64,000 nucleotides of DNA from Vicinamibacterales bacterium (GCA_030680175.1 JAUXWO010000055.1:62001-126000), one strand, 5' to 3'; positions 24,180 to 33,529 are shown, counted from the first letter of the stretch. Numbers and translations are program-made. The notes: a model not told the origin generated them from the letters alone.

Positions 24180-24983
24180 ATGTCCCTGTCCTCGACGCGT
24201 GTCGCTGCCACAGATCATCCGACCCGCGCTCTCGTGATGCTGCACGGCATCTACGGCCGCGGCCGTAACTGGCAGGGGATCGCCCGTGCGTTGGTCAAGG
24301 CGCGGCCGGAGTACGCCTGCTGGCTCGTGGACATGCCGCATCACGGGGACTCGGGACCCGGCGCGCATGCCGACGGCGTGCTCGGGTTTGCCGAGGACCT
24401 GCGGGACTGGAGCGTGGCGCAGGGCGTGACGCCCGATGCCGTGCTTGGGCATTCCTACGGAGGCAAGGTCGCGCTGGCGTACGCGGCCGCCGGCCACGTG
24501 CGGCCACTCCAGGTGTGGGTGATCGACTCGACGCCCGAGACCAAGCCGCCGTCAGGCAGCGCGTGGGGCATGCTCGAGATCGTGCGCGCGCTCCCGCGGC
24601 GGTTCGCGACCCGCGACGAGGCGATCGCCGGCATCGTGGCGGGCGGCTACGCGCTCGGCGTGGCGCAGTGGATGAGCACCAACCTCACGCGCGATGCCGC
24701 CGGCGGGTTCACGTGGCGCCTCGACTTCGACGTGATGGACCGGCTCCTCCACGATTTCTTCACCACCGACCTCTGGGCCATCGTCGAGGCCGGCGATGCA
24801 CAGCTCGATCTGCACTTCCTGAAGGCGTCGGAGTCGAATGCGATGTCGGAGACGGCCGTCGCGCGCATCACGGCCGCCGCCGGCGACCACGTGCACCTGC
24901 ACCACCGTCCCGGCGGCCACTGGATTCACGCCGAGTCGCCGGAAATCGTGACGGAGCTGCTGGTCGGCTCGCTGCCCTCGTAG
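24180..24983 (+). CDS. Alpha/beta hydrolase
   Basis: A 267-residue protein with an alpha/beta hydrolase core: oxyanion-hole region LVMLHGIYGRGRNWQ, LVDMPHHGDS, nucleophile elbow GHSYGGK (Ser near 104) and the catalytic His in RPGGHWIH near residue 250. This layout is like YbfF-type acyl-CoA esterases, but the substrate is unknown. TACGAT lies at 24168-24173, six bases before the ATG, and there is no Shine-Dalgarno sequence, suggesting a leaderless transcript. A 30-base inverted repeat follows the stop after 16 bases. Confidence 0.85.
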   Translation: MSLSSTRVAATDHPTRALVMLHGIYGRGRNWQGIARALVKARPEYACWLVDMPHHGDSGPGAHADGVLGFAEDLRDWSVAQGVTPDAVLGHSYGGKVALAYAAAGHVRPLQVWVIDSTPETKPPSGSAWGMLEIVRALPRRFATRDEAIAGIVAGGYALGVAQWMSTNLTRDAAGGFTWRLDFDVMDRLLHDFFTTDLWAIVEAGDAQLDLHFLKASESNAMSETAVARITAAAGDHVHLHHRPGGHWIHAESPEIVTELLVGSLPS

Positions 24984-24999
24984 GCACGGCCGACGGACA

Positions 25000-25129
25000 A
25001 ACACGAAGAACACGAAGGCCACGAAGACGCCGAAAGAGAAAACATCCAGGATCGGGGACGACGTTGGAGTCCGGACCCCTGACCTGAGTGTCCTTCCAAC
25101 GTCTTCGTGGCCTTCGTGTTCTTCGTGTT
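25000..25129. repeat. Inverted repeat with 30-base perfect arms built from CACGAAG units
   Basis: Arms at 25000-25029 and 25100-25129 are perfect reverse complements. Each arm is itself three nine-base units (CACGAAGAA, CACGAAGGC, CACGAAGAC). An inner ACGTTGGA/TCCAACGT pair extends the palindrome. It lies between the convergent hydrolase and GAF genes and could act as a bidirectional terminator. The large loop and repeat-built arms look more like a dispersed MITE-type element. Confidence 0.75.
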
Positions 25130-25147
25130 TTGTACGTGAAGCCAGCG

Positions 25148-26545
25148 CTACTCACGCGTCGTGAGCGTCAGCGGGGCGGTGACCTGCAGCGCGAAACGGC
25201 CGCGGCCTCGGGGGACGATGCGGATGTCGGGACGCTTTTCGTCGAGCCGGCGGCGGAGCAGGAGGAGGCGGCTCTCGAGGTTGTCCTTCCACTCGGGCAG
25301 CTGCAGCGACTTGTCGAGGCGCAGCTCGCGATTCGTGAACTCCTCCCGGCCCGTGGTCTCGCGCACCCTCAGCAGCCGCCACAGGATCCGCGCCGGAAGT
25401 CCGCGGATCAGGTACTCATCGTCCACCAGAATCGCATCGTCGCCCTCGTAGTAGACGATGCCGCGCGTCGGCGGGCCGGGCGTGGACCCGGGGACCGGCG
25501 ACGGCGGCGCGGGGGACTCGGTGGTGGTCTGGGACGCCTCGGCCTCGCGCTCCTGCCACTGCACGTTCTGGATCGCGATGGCGAGGTAGCTGCCGAGCAG
25601 CTCGATCGAGGCCTTGTCCTCCTCGTGAAAGCGGTAGGGCACTTCGCTCTCGAGGCAGAGCACGCCGACGAGCTCGCCGCGTACGAGCAGCGGCACCCCA
25701 AGCTGGCTCTCGGGATTGGGCAGCCCCGGCAGCGCGATGCGGCGGACCGGGGCCGCCGGGCTGGTGGCGCGCGCGGCCTTGTGCATCGCGAGCGCGTACA
25801 GCATCCCGCGCATCAGGCCCGAGACGCGAATCGGCTTGCGTGCCTCCGCGACAAGGCCGCCGATCCCCTCGCCGTGCCGCACCTCGGCGCCGGCGCCGTC
25901 CTCGGCGTAGCCGCGCGTCGCGATGGTGACGAGCACGCCCTCCTCCTCCGTTGGCACGAGCATCATCGAGTGCTTGAAGCCGAAGCTCGTGTCGAGGCCC
26001 TCGAGGATCGAATCGACGAGCGCCTCGAGCGAGTCGGCGCCGTGCAGGCGGCTGGCCAGATCCTGAAGGGCCGTGATGGTGAAGATGGGATTGGCCTCGC
26101 GCGAGGCGCGGGCGCGTCCCTGGCTGTCCACGGGCGCGAGGCCGGTTTCCTCGGGGGCCGCCTCGATGCCGAGCACTTCGTAGACGTCCGCGGCGCGCAG
26201 CTTGAAGATGCCTTTCAGTCCGCAGTACGACGCGATGGCCTCGATCCGCAGCGCCATGCGATCGAACAGCGGCCCCGACGTCTCCGAACGCACGTAGCGC
26301 AGGCGCAGGCACCAGCCCTGGCCCGTGTCCGGGTCGGGGACCATCACCATCGCGCGCGGGTTCTCCGCGATGTTGCGCCGGCTCTTGTTGAAGAACTGGA
26401 ACGACAGCGCGACGTGCGAGGCGTCGACGTAGTCCACGTGACTGAGGTACGCCGCATTCGGCACGCCGTCGGCCGAACAGGTGAAGAACTGCGCCGGCAG
26501 CAGGCCCTGGAAACAGGTGGCGAGCGATTCGAGCGTGGGTGTCAC
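25148..26545 (-). CDS. PNPOx-like / GAF / winged-helix regulatory protein
   Basis: A 465-residue protein starting with GTG at 26545, which overlaps the stop of the preceding PNPOx gene (GTGA). Residues 1-130 resemble a flavin-binding split barrel (CSADGVPNAAYLSHVDYVDASHVALSFQFFNKSRRNIAENP). Residues 180-335 are a GAF domain (LGVPLLVRGELVGVLCLESEVPYRF). The C-terminal 90 residues look like a winged-helix output domain (YLIRGLPARILWRLLR, ELRLDKSLQLPEWKDNLESR). The protein probably senses a flavin, haem or other small ligand and controls transcription; the ligand is unknown. Confidence 0.75.
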   Translation of the reverse strand: MTPTLESLATCFQGLLPAQFFTCSADGVPNAAYLSHVDYVDASHVALSFQFFNKSRRNIAENPRAMVMVPDPDTGQGWCLRLRYVRSETSGPLFDRMALRIEAIASYCGLKGIFKLRAADVYEVLGIEAAPEETGLAPVDSQGRARASREANPIFTITALQDLASRLHGADSLEALVDSILEGLDTSFGFKHSMMLVPTEEEGVLVTIATRGYAEDGAGAEVRHGEGIGGLVAEARKPIRVSGLMRGMLYALAMHKAARATSPAAPVRRIALPGLPNPESQLGVPLLVRGELVGVLCLESEVPYRFHEEDKASIELLGSYLAIAIQNVQWQEREAEASQTTTESPAPPSPVPGSTPGPPTRGIVYYEGDDAILVDDEYLIRGLPARILWRLLRVRETTGREEFTNRELRLDKSLQLPEWKDNLESRLLLLRRRLDEKRPDIRIVPRGRGRFALQVTAPLTLTTRE

Positions 26546-27000
26546 GGCAGGCGCGCCCCCGCGTCGGGTCCCGGGGTCTGCTCGAAGAGCGCTGTCACGC
26601 GCAGCCGGATCGCCGTCGCCGGCCACATCGTCCAGCCGGCGAACACGGCGCGGGGAATGCCGATCTGGGCGAGGTTCGTGAGGTAGCCCTGCCACTGGGC
26701 CTCAATCGCAGGGCGCGCGCCGGCGTCTGCGTCCGAGATGCCGACAAGCTCACCCTTCACCTGGCAGGCCCGGTCGTCGATGGGCCGGCCGAACGAGACG
26801 GCGACGCGGCCGTTCGACTGCAGCGCCGGACGGAGGCGAGCCGCCGCCACGGTGGCGAGGTACACCGTGAGGTGGGCGCCATCGGCATCAACCGTGGCCG
26901 CGATCGCGCGAGCGCCCTGCGGTTCGAGGCCTGCGTCCGAGACGCCCAGGTGGATGCCGAGTCCTTCTTCGAGAAAGCAGGCGAGGGAGGGGTCGATCAT
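26542..27000 (-). CDS. Small PNPOx-like split-barrel protein
   Basis: A 152-residue protein beginning MIDPSLACFLEEGLGIHLGV. The pattern of alternating strands (ARAIAATVDADGAHLTVYLA, NGRVAVSFGRPIDDRACQVKGELV) fits the pyridoxamine-phosphate-oxidase-like split barrel that binds FMN or haem. It lacks features for a specific enzyme assignment. TATACT on the minus strand at 27019-27014 lies 13 bases before the ATG. The stop overlaps the start of the larger PNPOx/GAF protein, so the two are translationally coupled and may form one sensory unit. Confidence 0.7.
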   Translation of the reverse strand: MIDPSLACFLEEGLGIHLGVSDAGLEPQGARAIAATVDADGAHLTVYLATVAAARLRPALQSNGRVAVSFGRPIDDRACQVKGELVGISDADAGARPAIEAQWQGYLTNLAQIGIPRAVFAGWTMWPATAIRLRVTALFEQTPGPDAGARLP

Positions 27001-27159
27001 TTGAGCGCCCGCCAGTATAGCGCCGCTTAGGGAACTTTTAAGGTTCCATAGGGTTTCGGCAGGGTGCGAGCGGCCCTCCGTTTCCGTCTCCCTCCTGTGC
27101 ATGCCGCACACGCGGGCCGCTTCGGCCCGGGCGGCTCTTCATAAGGGAGCACGACTTTC

Positions 27160-27759
27160 ATGGCACGACACACACTCACCACCGGGCTGCTGGCGCTCGG
27201 CTTCGTCGCGTTCTCGGGCGCGTTGACCTGGCACGGCCTGAACGCCGCGCCCGCCGTCGACCGTCCCGCCGTTGAACTGGACGCAGCCGCCGTCGAACGC
27301 GGCGCGTACCTCGTGAAGACGATGGGTTGCCACGACTGCCACACGCCGTGGACGATGGGGCCACGCGGTCCGGAGCCGGATATGTCGCGTGCACTCACCG
27401 GACATCCCGCCGACTTCGTCATGCCGCCGCCGCCGCCGCTGCCGCCGGGCCCGTGGCTCTGGCTGGGCGCCGCGACCAACACGGCGTTCGCGGGCCCGTG
27501 GGGGGTCAGCTTCACGGCGAACCTCACGCCCGACAAGGAGACGGGCCTCGGCAACTGGACGGCCGAGACGTTCATCGCGATGCTCAAGACGGGGCGGCAC
27601 GAGGGGAAGGGACGGGCCGTGCTGCCGCCGATGCCCGTGCAGGTCTACGCGGAGCTCACGGAGGAGGACATGCGGGCGGTGTTTGCCTACCTGCAGTCGC
27701 TGGCCCCCGTGCACAACCGCGTGCCGCAGCCGATCGATCCGCCGGAGGCCGGGCAATGA
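27160..27759 (+). CDS. Exported c-type cytochrome (single haem)
   Basis: A 199-residue protein with an N-terminal signal or anchor helix (LLALGFVAFSGALTWHGL). A single haem-c motif CHDCH is near residue 57 in GAYLVKTMGCHDCHTPW. A candidate axial Met is in AVLPPMPVQVYAELTEEDM, which is typical of class I cytochromes that accompany alcohol or sugar dehydrogenases. It acts in periplasmic electron transfer. AAGGGAG lies upstream of the ATG. The stop overlaps the start of the next cytochrome gene, so both are coexpressed. Confidence 0.88.
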   Translation: MARHTLTTGLLALGFVAFSGALTWHGLNAAPAVDRPAVELDAAAVERGAYLVKTMGCHDCHTPWTMGPRGPEPDMSRALTGHPADFVMPPPPPLPPGPWLWLGAATNTAFAGPWGVSFTANLTPDKETGLGNWTAETFIAMLKTGRHEGKGRAVLPPMPVQVYAELTEEDMRAVFAYLQSLAPVHNRVPQPIDPPEAGQ

Positions 27760-28829
27760 CACGACGCGTGCGTGGGGCGTTCGCCGTCGTGCTCGCCGCG
27801 TGGGGGTGTGCCGTCACCCTGCAGGCGGGCCTGACGGCGGGCGCCGACGCGCCACCCGTCGTGGCGCCGGTACCCGACCTCGCGCCGGCGCGGCTGGCGG
27901 AGACCGGGCTTTACGTGGACGGACAGGCCGGCGCGATCGACGCACGCAACCAGCCGTTCACGCCGCAGTATGTGCTGTGGACGGACGGGCTCGAGAAGCA
28001 GCGCTGGGTGTACCTGCCCCCGGGCGAAGCGATCGACGCCACGGACGAGCACGCGTGGGAGTTCCCCGTGGGCACGCGCTTCTGGAAGCAGTTCAGCCGC
28101 CAGGGCCGGCCCGTGGAGACGCGCTTCTCGTGGCGGACGGCGTCGGGGTGGGTGTTTGCCAGCTACATGTGGAACGAGGACGGCACCGACGCGCGTCGCG
28201 CGGACGAGGCCGGGGTGCCCGGCGTGATTGAGGTGGCGCCGGGGCGGGGACACAGCATCCCGTCGCAGACCGACTGCACCGCGTGTCACGGCACGGAGCG
28301 CCCGTCACCGCTCGGCTTCACGGCGCTGCAGCTCTCCTCCGATCGCGATCCCCATGCGGTGCACGGTGAGGCGGTGACGCCGGGGATGGTGACGCTCGAC
28401 ACGCTGGTCGCCGAGGGCCGCCTGCCCGGCGCGCGCGCGGATCTACTGACCAGGCCGCCGCGCATCCGTGCGTCCGATCCGGAGACGCGCGCCGTGCTCG
28501 GGTACCTCGCGTCGAACTGCGGCGCGTGCCACAACGGACGCGGCGAGATCGCCGCGTTTGGTCCGACGATCCGCGAGGCGGATCTCGTCGTGGACGGCGA
28601 CGCCGTGGCGCGGGCGCTCGTGGGCCAGCGCACGAAGTGGCAGATTCCCGGCGTGCCGGACGGCGAGAGCGTGCTCGTCGCCCCGGGTGATCCCGACGCG
28701 AGTGCGGTGCTCGTCCGCATGCGGTCTCGCCGGCCCTCGTCGCAGATGCCGCCGCTCGGCACCGTCGTCCGCGATGAGGCCGCGGTGGATCTGGTGACGC
28801 GGTGGATCGCTCGAGGCCGGGTGCCCTGA
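27756..28829 (+). CDS. Exported diheme-type cytochrome-like protein
   Basis: A 357-residue protein with a signal peptide. Two CxxCH motifs, CTACH near 170 and CGACH near 260, predict two covalent haems. The N-terminal part contains YVLWTDGLEKQRWVYLPPG and WEFPVGTRFWKQFS, which characterise SO2930-type diheme cytochromes of unknown role. The PLGFTALQLS segment after the first haem site also fits. It overlaps the upstream cytochrome by ATGA. The electron donor is not encoded nearby; the nearest candidate dehydrogenases are at 20-23 kb and 35.8 kb. Confidence 0.85.
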   Translation: MTRRVRGAFAVVLAAWGCAVTLQAGLTAGADAPPVVAPVPDLAPARLAETGLYVDGQAGAIDARNQPFTPQYVLWTDGLEKQRWVYLPPGEAIDATDEHAWEFPVGTRFWKQFSRQGRPVETRFSWRTASGWVFASYMWNEDGTDARRADEAGVPGVIEVAPGRGHSIPSQTDCTACHGTERPSPLGFTALQLSSDRDPHAVHGEAVTPGMVTLDTLVAEGRLPGARADLLTRPPRIRASDPETRAVLGYLASNCGACHNGRGEIAAFGPTIREADLVVDGDAVARALVGQRTKWQIPGVPDGESVLVAPGDPDASAVLVRMRSRRPSSQMPPLGTVVRDEAAVDLVTRWIARGRVP

Positions 28830-28907
28830 GCGAACGGGAAAGGCGCCTGCCCCCATCGGTGGCATCATTGGGGTCCTGCAGCCATACCCTGGCTGCGGAG
28901 GTCACTG

Positions 28908-29249
28908 ATGGGGCAGGCCCTTTTCAAGATCGTGCCGGCGAGCCTCTGGCGCGCGGCAGAAGCGGACGGGCGGTTCACCGGATCGCCGGTGGATGCCCGC
29001 GACGGGTTCATCCACCTGTCGACGGCGGCACAGGTCCGCGAAACCGCCGCGCGCCACTTCGCGGGCCAGACGGACCTGCTGCTCGTGACCGTGGCGCCCG
29101 AGGGCCTCGACGTACGGTGGGAGCCCTCGCGAGGCGGCGATCTCTTCCCGCATCTCTACGGCGACCTGCCCATGCGCGCCGTGCAGGCGGTCGCGCCGCT
29201 GCCGCTCGGCGCCGATGGAACGCACGCCTTTCCTGGCGATCGGCCGTAG
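28908..29249 (+). CDS. DUF952 family protein
   Basis: A 113-residue protein matching the DUF952 pattern: ALFKIVPASLWRAAE, DARDGFIHLSTAAQVRETAARHF, LLLVTVAPEGLDVRWE and GGDLFPHLYGDLP. DUF952 proteins are small, mostly cytoplasmic and of unknown biochemical role; some occur fused to transferases. The ATG at 28908 follows a GGAGGTCACTG stretch, a plausible ribosome-binding site. No coupling to neighbours is visible. Confidence 0.88.
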   Translation: MGQALFKIVPASLWRAAEADGRFTGSPVDARDGFIHLSTAAQVRETAARHFAGQTDLLLVTVAPEGLDVRWEPSRGGDLFPHLYGDLPMRAVQAVAPLPLGADGTHAFPGDRP

Positions 29250-29328
29250 CAGGGACAGCGCGCGTCCGCATTCATGCCCCCGCGGCATTCACGGCCCCAC
29301 CCCGGCCCCTGGGGGCTACAATGGATGC

Positions 29329-29721
29329 ATGCGATTCGCAGGGATCCTCGCGCTGGTGCTCGTGGCCGCCGCCTCGTCGGCGTGCCGGTCCAATGCGCCG
29401 CTCGAGGTCTCCGGCATTCAGCTCGGCCGGTCGCTGAACACCGACAACACGGTCGGCAACCTGACGACGACGTTCAGCCCGTCCGACACCGTGTACGTCT
29501 CCGTCCTGACCGGTGACACGGGGTCCGGCACGATCGCCGTTCGCTGGGAGCATGAAGGACGGCTGGCCAGCGAGTTCTCGAAGCGCGTGTCCTACAAGGG
29601 CGCCGCGGCCACGGAGTTCCACCTGCAGTACCCCGGCGGCCTCCCCGAAGGCAACTACGCGGTGGAGCTCTTCGTCGACGAGGCCTCGGTCGGCCGGCGC
29701 ACGTTCGCGGTCCGGCGCTGA
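29329..29721 (+). CDS. Small lipoprotein of unknown function
   Basis: A 130-residue protein with a lipoprotein-like signal (ILALVLVAAASSAC, Cys near 19). The mature domain is a beta-rich fold with GTIAVRWEHEGRLASEF and YPGGLPEGNYAVELFVDEASVGRRTFAV, similar in style to Ig-like or carbohydrate-binding sandwiches. I do not recognise a family. TACAAT at 29317-29322 lies six bases before the ATG at 29329; ATGs at 29321 and 29325 are in other frames. No Shine-Dalgarno site is visible, so a leaderless mRNA is plausible. Confidence 0.65.
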   Translation: MRFAGILALVLVAAASSACRSNAPLEVSGIQLGRSLNTDNTVGNLTTTFSPSDTVYVSVLTGDTGSGTIAVRWEHEGRLASEFSKRVSYKGAAATEFHLQYPGGLPEGNYAVELFVDEASVGRRTFAVRR

Positions 29722-29751
29722 GTTGCCCGGTCCTGCTCGCCGTTTGCTCTA

Positions 29752-32202
29752 TCAGTCCGACCTGAGCGCGGTCATCACGTCCACGCGCGCCGCGCGCGCC
29801 GCCGGGATGAGCGAGGCCAGCACCGCCGCCGTCACCAGAATCGTCGCCGCGCCGAGGACCGGCAGCAGTCCGGGAACGTTGACCTCCTGGATGAACCCGC
29901 TGACCAGCCGCACGAGAACCAGCCCGCCGATCGCCCCGGCCACGATCCCGATGCCCGCGATCAGCGCACCCTGCGAGAGGACGCCCACGAGCAGCTGTCG
30001 CGGCTCGGACCCGATCGCCAGCCGCACCCCGAATTCCCGCGTCCGCGCGCTCACCGAAAACGCCAGCACGCCGGCCACGCCGACGACCGCGATCATCAGG
30101 GCCACGCCGGCCACGCCGCCAAAGACCAGCGCGTTGAGACGATCCGGCGCGAGCACCTCCGCGCGGACGTCCTCGAGCGTCGCGGCGCGTTCGACGGGCT
30201 GATCGGGCGCGAGGTCGCGGATGATCCGCGTGATCGGCGTCACCAGCGCGTACGGATCCCCGAGCGCGTGGACGAACAACCGTCCCCCGCCCACCTCCTG
30301 TTCGAACGGGTGGTAGATCGTCATCGCCGGTCCCGGCACGACGTTCTCGTCATCCACATCCGCCGCGACGCCGACGATCCGGCGTCCGTCCGTGTGGATG
30401 CCGATGAAGGCCATCACGGGATCGGTCCACAGCACGCGCCGGTTGACCGCATCCTCGACGTTCGCCATGCGCCGCGCCACGCTCTCGCTGACGATGACGA
30501 CGGACTCCCGGCCGCTGCGGTCGTCGTCGTTGAAGTCCCGGCCCGCGATGATCGGGACGCCGAGCGACGCGAAGAAGCCCGGGGACACGGTGCGGAACCG
30601 CGCGCGCGGATCCTCCTCGCCATCGGCCTTGCCGTAGCCCTCGAGCGAGAACTGGAAGCCCGGGCCGAAGACGCCCGCATCGCGCCACGGCACCGCGGTG
30701 CCGACGGCCACACGCTCCACCCCGGGGAGCTCCGCGACGCGCCGCATGATCTCCCGATAGAGCACGCGCGAGTCCTCGGGCGGGCGATCGAACGAGATCG
30801 GCACGTGGAGCGCCAGCACGTTGCTCAGGTTGAAGCCGGTCGGTGCGGTCTGGAGCGCAATGAGCGCCGTCACGAGCGCGCCCGCGCCCGCGAGCAGGAC
30901 GAACGAGGCGGCGATCTGCGTCACCGCGAACACGCGCAGCCGGCGGTTCGTGCCGGTGGTGATGCGCACGCCGCCGCCCGACAGCCCCAGCCCGTTGGCG
31001 GCCTCCGCCGACGGCAGCCGCGGCACGAACGCCAGCAGCACGGCGGCGGCCATCGCCAGGCTGACGCCCACCCACAACATGCTGGCATCCACCGTCAGGT
31101 CGAGCGCGCGCACTGAGAAGCGGGACGCGTAGCGTGCCAGCACATCCACCATCGGACGCGCGATGGCGACGCCGAGCAGCGCGCCGCCCCCGCAGAGCAG
31201 GAGGCTCTCGGCGAGCAGCGTCCGGCGCAGCGCGCCGCGGCTGGCGCCGAGGGCCGCACGAATCGCCAGCTCCCCCTCGCGCCGTACCGACCGCGCCAGG
31301 ATCAGGTTCGCGACGTTCGAGCACGCGATGATGAAGATGAGCGCCGAGGCCGCGAGCAGCACGAGGAGGACCGTCCGCGCCGGCGCCGTGATCTGATCGC
31401 GGAGCCGCACGGCGGTCAGCTGAAACCGTCCGCGCTCCGGATACGCCTCCGGGTGCGACGCGATCATCGCCGCGTGCGCCGTGCGCAGCTCGGCCAGCGC
31501 CGTGTCGACCTCCACGCCGGGCGCCAGACGGCCGAACAGCTCCGTCATCCGGTGCACCCGGCCATCCACCATCGTTGCGTCCAGGTGGTGCGGGCTTGTC
31601 ACGACGTTGGCGACGATCTCCGTCTCTGATGGATACGGGACCGAGGGCTCGAGCACGCCGACGATCGTCGCCGCGCGTTCCCCGAGCCGGATTCGCTTGC
31701 CGACGAGCGACGGATCGGCGCCGAGCGACGTCCAGAACCGGTGCGTGAGCACCGCGGCGCCGTCCGCCTGCGGCCCGTCGTCGGACGGGCCGAGCAGGCG
31801 GCCGAGGATGGGGCGCAGGCCCATCACCTCGAAGTAGGTGCCGCCGACGACACCGGCGCGCACGACGCGCGGTTCGCCGAGGCCGACCATCGTGAACTCG
31901 ATCACCGAGAAGTCGCCGAAGGCCGATACCGAGGTGACGCCCGCCTGGAGATCGCGGAGCTCGGGGACGGAGAAGGCGGCGTTCTCGACGTCGAGGCCGG
32001 GCGCGCTGTGCCGGATGTAGATCAGCCGGTCTTCGTCTTCGTTGACGAGGGGGCGCAGGAGCACGCCCTGCACGACGGTGAAGATGGCGGCGTTGGCGCC
32101 GATGCCGAGTGCCAGCGTGACGACGACCGTCATGGCGAGCCCCTTGACGCGGGACAGCGACCGGGCGGCGTGACGCAGATCGTTGAGCAGGGTCATGTTC
32201 AT
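29752..32202 (-). CDS. ADOP-type MacB/FtsX family permease
   Basis: An 816-residue protein with the duplicated permease layout: N-terminal helix (LAMTVVVTLALGIGANAAIF), a large periplasmic MacB-like domain, three helices with FIIACSNVANLILARSVRREGELAIRAALGASRG, then a second periplasmic domain and three C-terminal helices with ARTREFGVRLAIGSEPRQL and the end LIPAARAARVDVMTALRSD. Acidobacteria carry many such ADOP genes, often without a linked ATPase; none is linked here. The role in export is unknown. The ATG at 32202 has AAGGTGG just upstream. A degraded fragment of another member's C-terminus lies at 45131-45215. Confidence 0.92.
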   Translation of the reverse strand: MNMTLLNDLRHAARSLSRVKGLAMTVVVTLALGIGANAAIFTVVQGVLLRPLVNEDEDRLIYIRHSAPGLDVENAAFSVPELRDLQAGVTSVSAFGDFSVIEFTMVGLGEPRVVRAGVVGGTYFEVMGLRPILGRLLGPSDDGPQADGAAVLTHRFWTSLGADPSLVGKRIRLGERAATIVGVLEPSVPYPSETEIVANVVTSPHHLDATMVDGRVHRMTELFGRLAPGVEVDTALAELRTAHAAMIASHPEAYPERGRFQLTAVRLRDQITAPARTVLLVLLAASALIFIIACSNVANLILARSVRREGELAIRAALGASRGALRRTLLAESLLLCGGGALLGVAIARPMVDVLARYASRFSVRALDLTVDASMLWVGVSLAMAAAVLLAFVPRLPSAEAANGLGLSGGGVRITTGTNRRLRVFAVTQIAASFVLLAGAGALVTALIALQTAPTGFNLSNVLALHVPISFDRPPEDSRVLYREIMRRVAELPGVERVAVGTAVPWRDAGVFGPGFQFSLEGYGKADGEEDPRARFRTVSPGFFASLGVPIIAGRDFNDDDRSGRESVVIVSESVARRMANVEDAVNRRVLWTDPVMAFIGIHTDGRRIVGVAADVDDENVVPGPAMTIYHPFEQEVGGGRLFVHALGDPYALVTPITRIIRDLAPDQPVERAATLEDVRAEVLAPDRLNALVFGGVAGVALMIAVVGVAGVLAFSVSARTREFGVRLAIGSEPRQLLVGVLSQGALIAGIGIVAGAIGGLVLVRLVSGFIQEVNVPGLLPVLGAATILVTAAVLASLIPAARAARVDVMTALRSD

Positions 32203-32269
32203 CCGTTCCACCTTCGGGGGGCGTGTCTGTACCGGGGCCCCGTCCTCCGCAGGGACCGGGCGGACCCGG

Positions 32270-33529
32270 TCACCCCTCCGTTCCGGCCCGGGCCATGAGC
32301 CGCGCGCGCTCGCGCGTGTTGGCCGTCAGCGCCGCCGCCATCAGAAACGCCGCGCGGGCCTCGGTTGTGCGGCCGAGGCGCTCCAGCATGTCGCCCCGCG
32401 CCGCCGGCAGGTAGGGGTACCCGTCGAGCGCGGGGTCCGCGGCCAGCCGGTCGATCGCCGCCAGGCCCGCCTCGGGTCCGCGGGCCATGCTGATGGCCAC
32501 GGCGTGGTTCAACTCCACGACAGGCGACGGCATCACCCGCGCCAGCCGCTCGTACAGCGTCACGATGCGTGCCCAGTCCGTCTCGTCTGCCGACCGCGCG
32601 CGCGCGTGGCAGGCGGCGATCGCGGCCTGCAGCGCATACGGGCCCTCTGCCCCGCCCAGCTGCTCGGCACGCGCCAGGGCGCCGAGCCCGTGCTGGACCA
32701 GCCAGCGATCCCAGCGCGCACGGTTCTGCTCGTTGAGCGTCACGACCGCTCCGCCGGGCCCGACACGCGCCCGGGTTCGCGACGCGTGGAGTTCCATCAA
32801 CGCCACGAGTCCGTGCACCTCGGGATCCTCCGGCAGCAGCCCGGCGAGCACCCGCCCGAGCCGCAGCGCCTCGTCGCAGAGGGCCGGCCGCATCCAGTCG
32901 TCGCCCGCCGTCGCAGCGTAGCCCTCGTTGAAGATCAGGTAGATGACCTCCAACACCGAGGACACGCGCGCCGCGCGGTCCGGTCCGCGCGGCATCTCGT
33001 ACGGCACCCCCGACGAGGACAGGGTGCGTTTCGCCCGGACGATGCGCTGCGCCACTGTGGGCTCCGGCACGAGAAACGCACGCGCGATCTCGCTGGTCGA
33101 GAGCCCGCCGAGCAGCCGCAACGTGAGCGCCACGCGCGCCTCGCGCTTGAGCACGGGGTGGCAGGCGGTGAAGATCAGCCGCAGCAGGTCGTCGCCGATG
33201 TCGTCGTCGAGCGCGGCGTCCACCGCCTGGCTCACGCTGCCGTGTGCGGCGTCGAGCGCACGCCCGAGTTCCTCGTGCGTGCGTTCGAGCCGCCGGGCGC
33301 GGCGAAACTGATCGATGGCGCGGTGCTTGGCCGCCGCCATCAGCCATGCCCCTGGATTCCGCGGGATGCCGTCCTGCGGCCACTGCTGCAGCGCCGCCAC
33401 GAGCGCATCCTGCGCCAGGTCCTCGGCCATCCCGACGTCGCGCGTGACGCGCACGAGGGCGCCGATCAGCCGGGGCGCCTCGATGCGCCACACGGCGTCG
33501 ATCGCGCGGTGGGTGTCGGGGGCCGTCAC
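32270..33529 (-). CDS. ECF42-type RNA polymerase sigma factor with TPR-like tail
   Basis: A 419-residue protein. Region 2 (IEAPRLIGALVRVTRDVGMAEDLAQDALVAAL) and region 4 (LSTSEIARAFLVPEPTVAQR) are followed by a 200-residue C-terminal extension. The extension has VIYLIFNEGYAATAG, PEDPEVHGLVALMELHASR and TPR-like repeats. This is the architecture of ECF42 factors, which lack a classical anti-sigma factor and are regulated through the C-terminal extension. The gene for a YCII/DGPF protein lies just upstream on the same strand, the known companion of this group. A second sigma factor lies beyond it. Confidence 0.9.
   Translation of the reverse strand: MTAPDTHRAIDAVWRIEAPRLIGALVRVTRDVGMAEDLAQDALVAALQQWPQDGIPRNPGAWLMAAAKHRAIDQFRRARRLERTHEELGRALDAAHGSVSQAVDAALDDDIGDDLLRLIFTACHPVLKREARVALTLRLLGGLSTSEIARAFLVPEPTVAQRIVRAKRTLSSSGVPYEMPRGPDRAARVSSVLEVIYLIFNEGYAATAGDDWMRPALCDEALRLGRVLAGLLPEDPEVHGLVALMELHASRTRARVGPGGAVVTLNEQNRARWDRWLVQHGLGALARAEQLGGAEGPYALQAAIAACHARARSADETDWARIVTLYERLARVMPSPVVELNHAVAISMARGPEAGLAAIDRLAADPALDGYPYLPAARGDMLERLGRTTEARAAFLMAAALTANTRERARLMARAGTEG

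Noticed and set aside
24017-24268. Plus-strand frame through the nine-base repeats before the hydrolase
   Set aside because: It is a low-complexity translation of the repeats in a different frame from the hydrolase.
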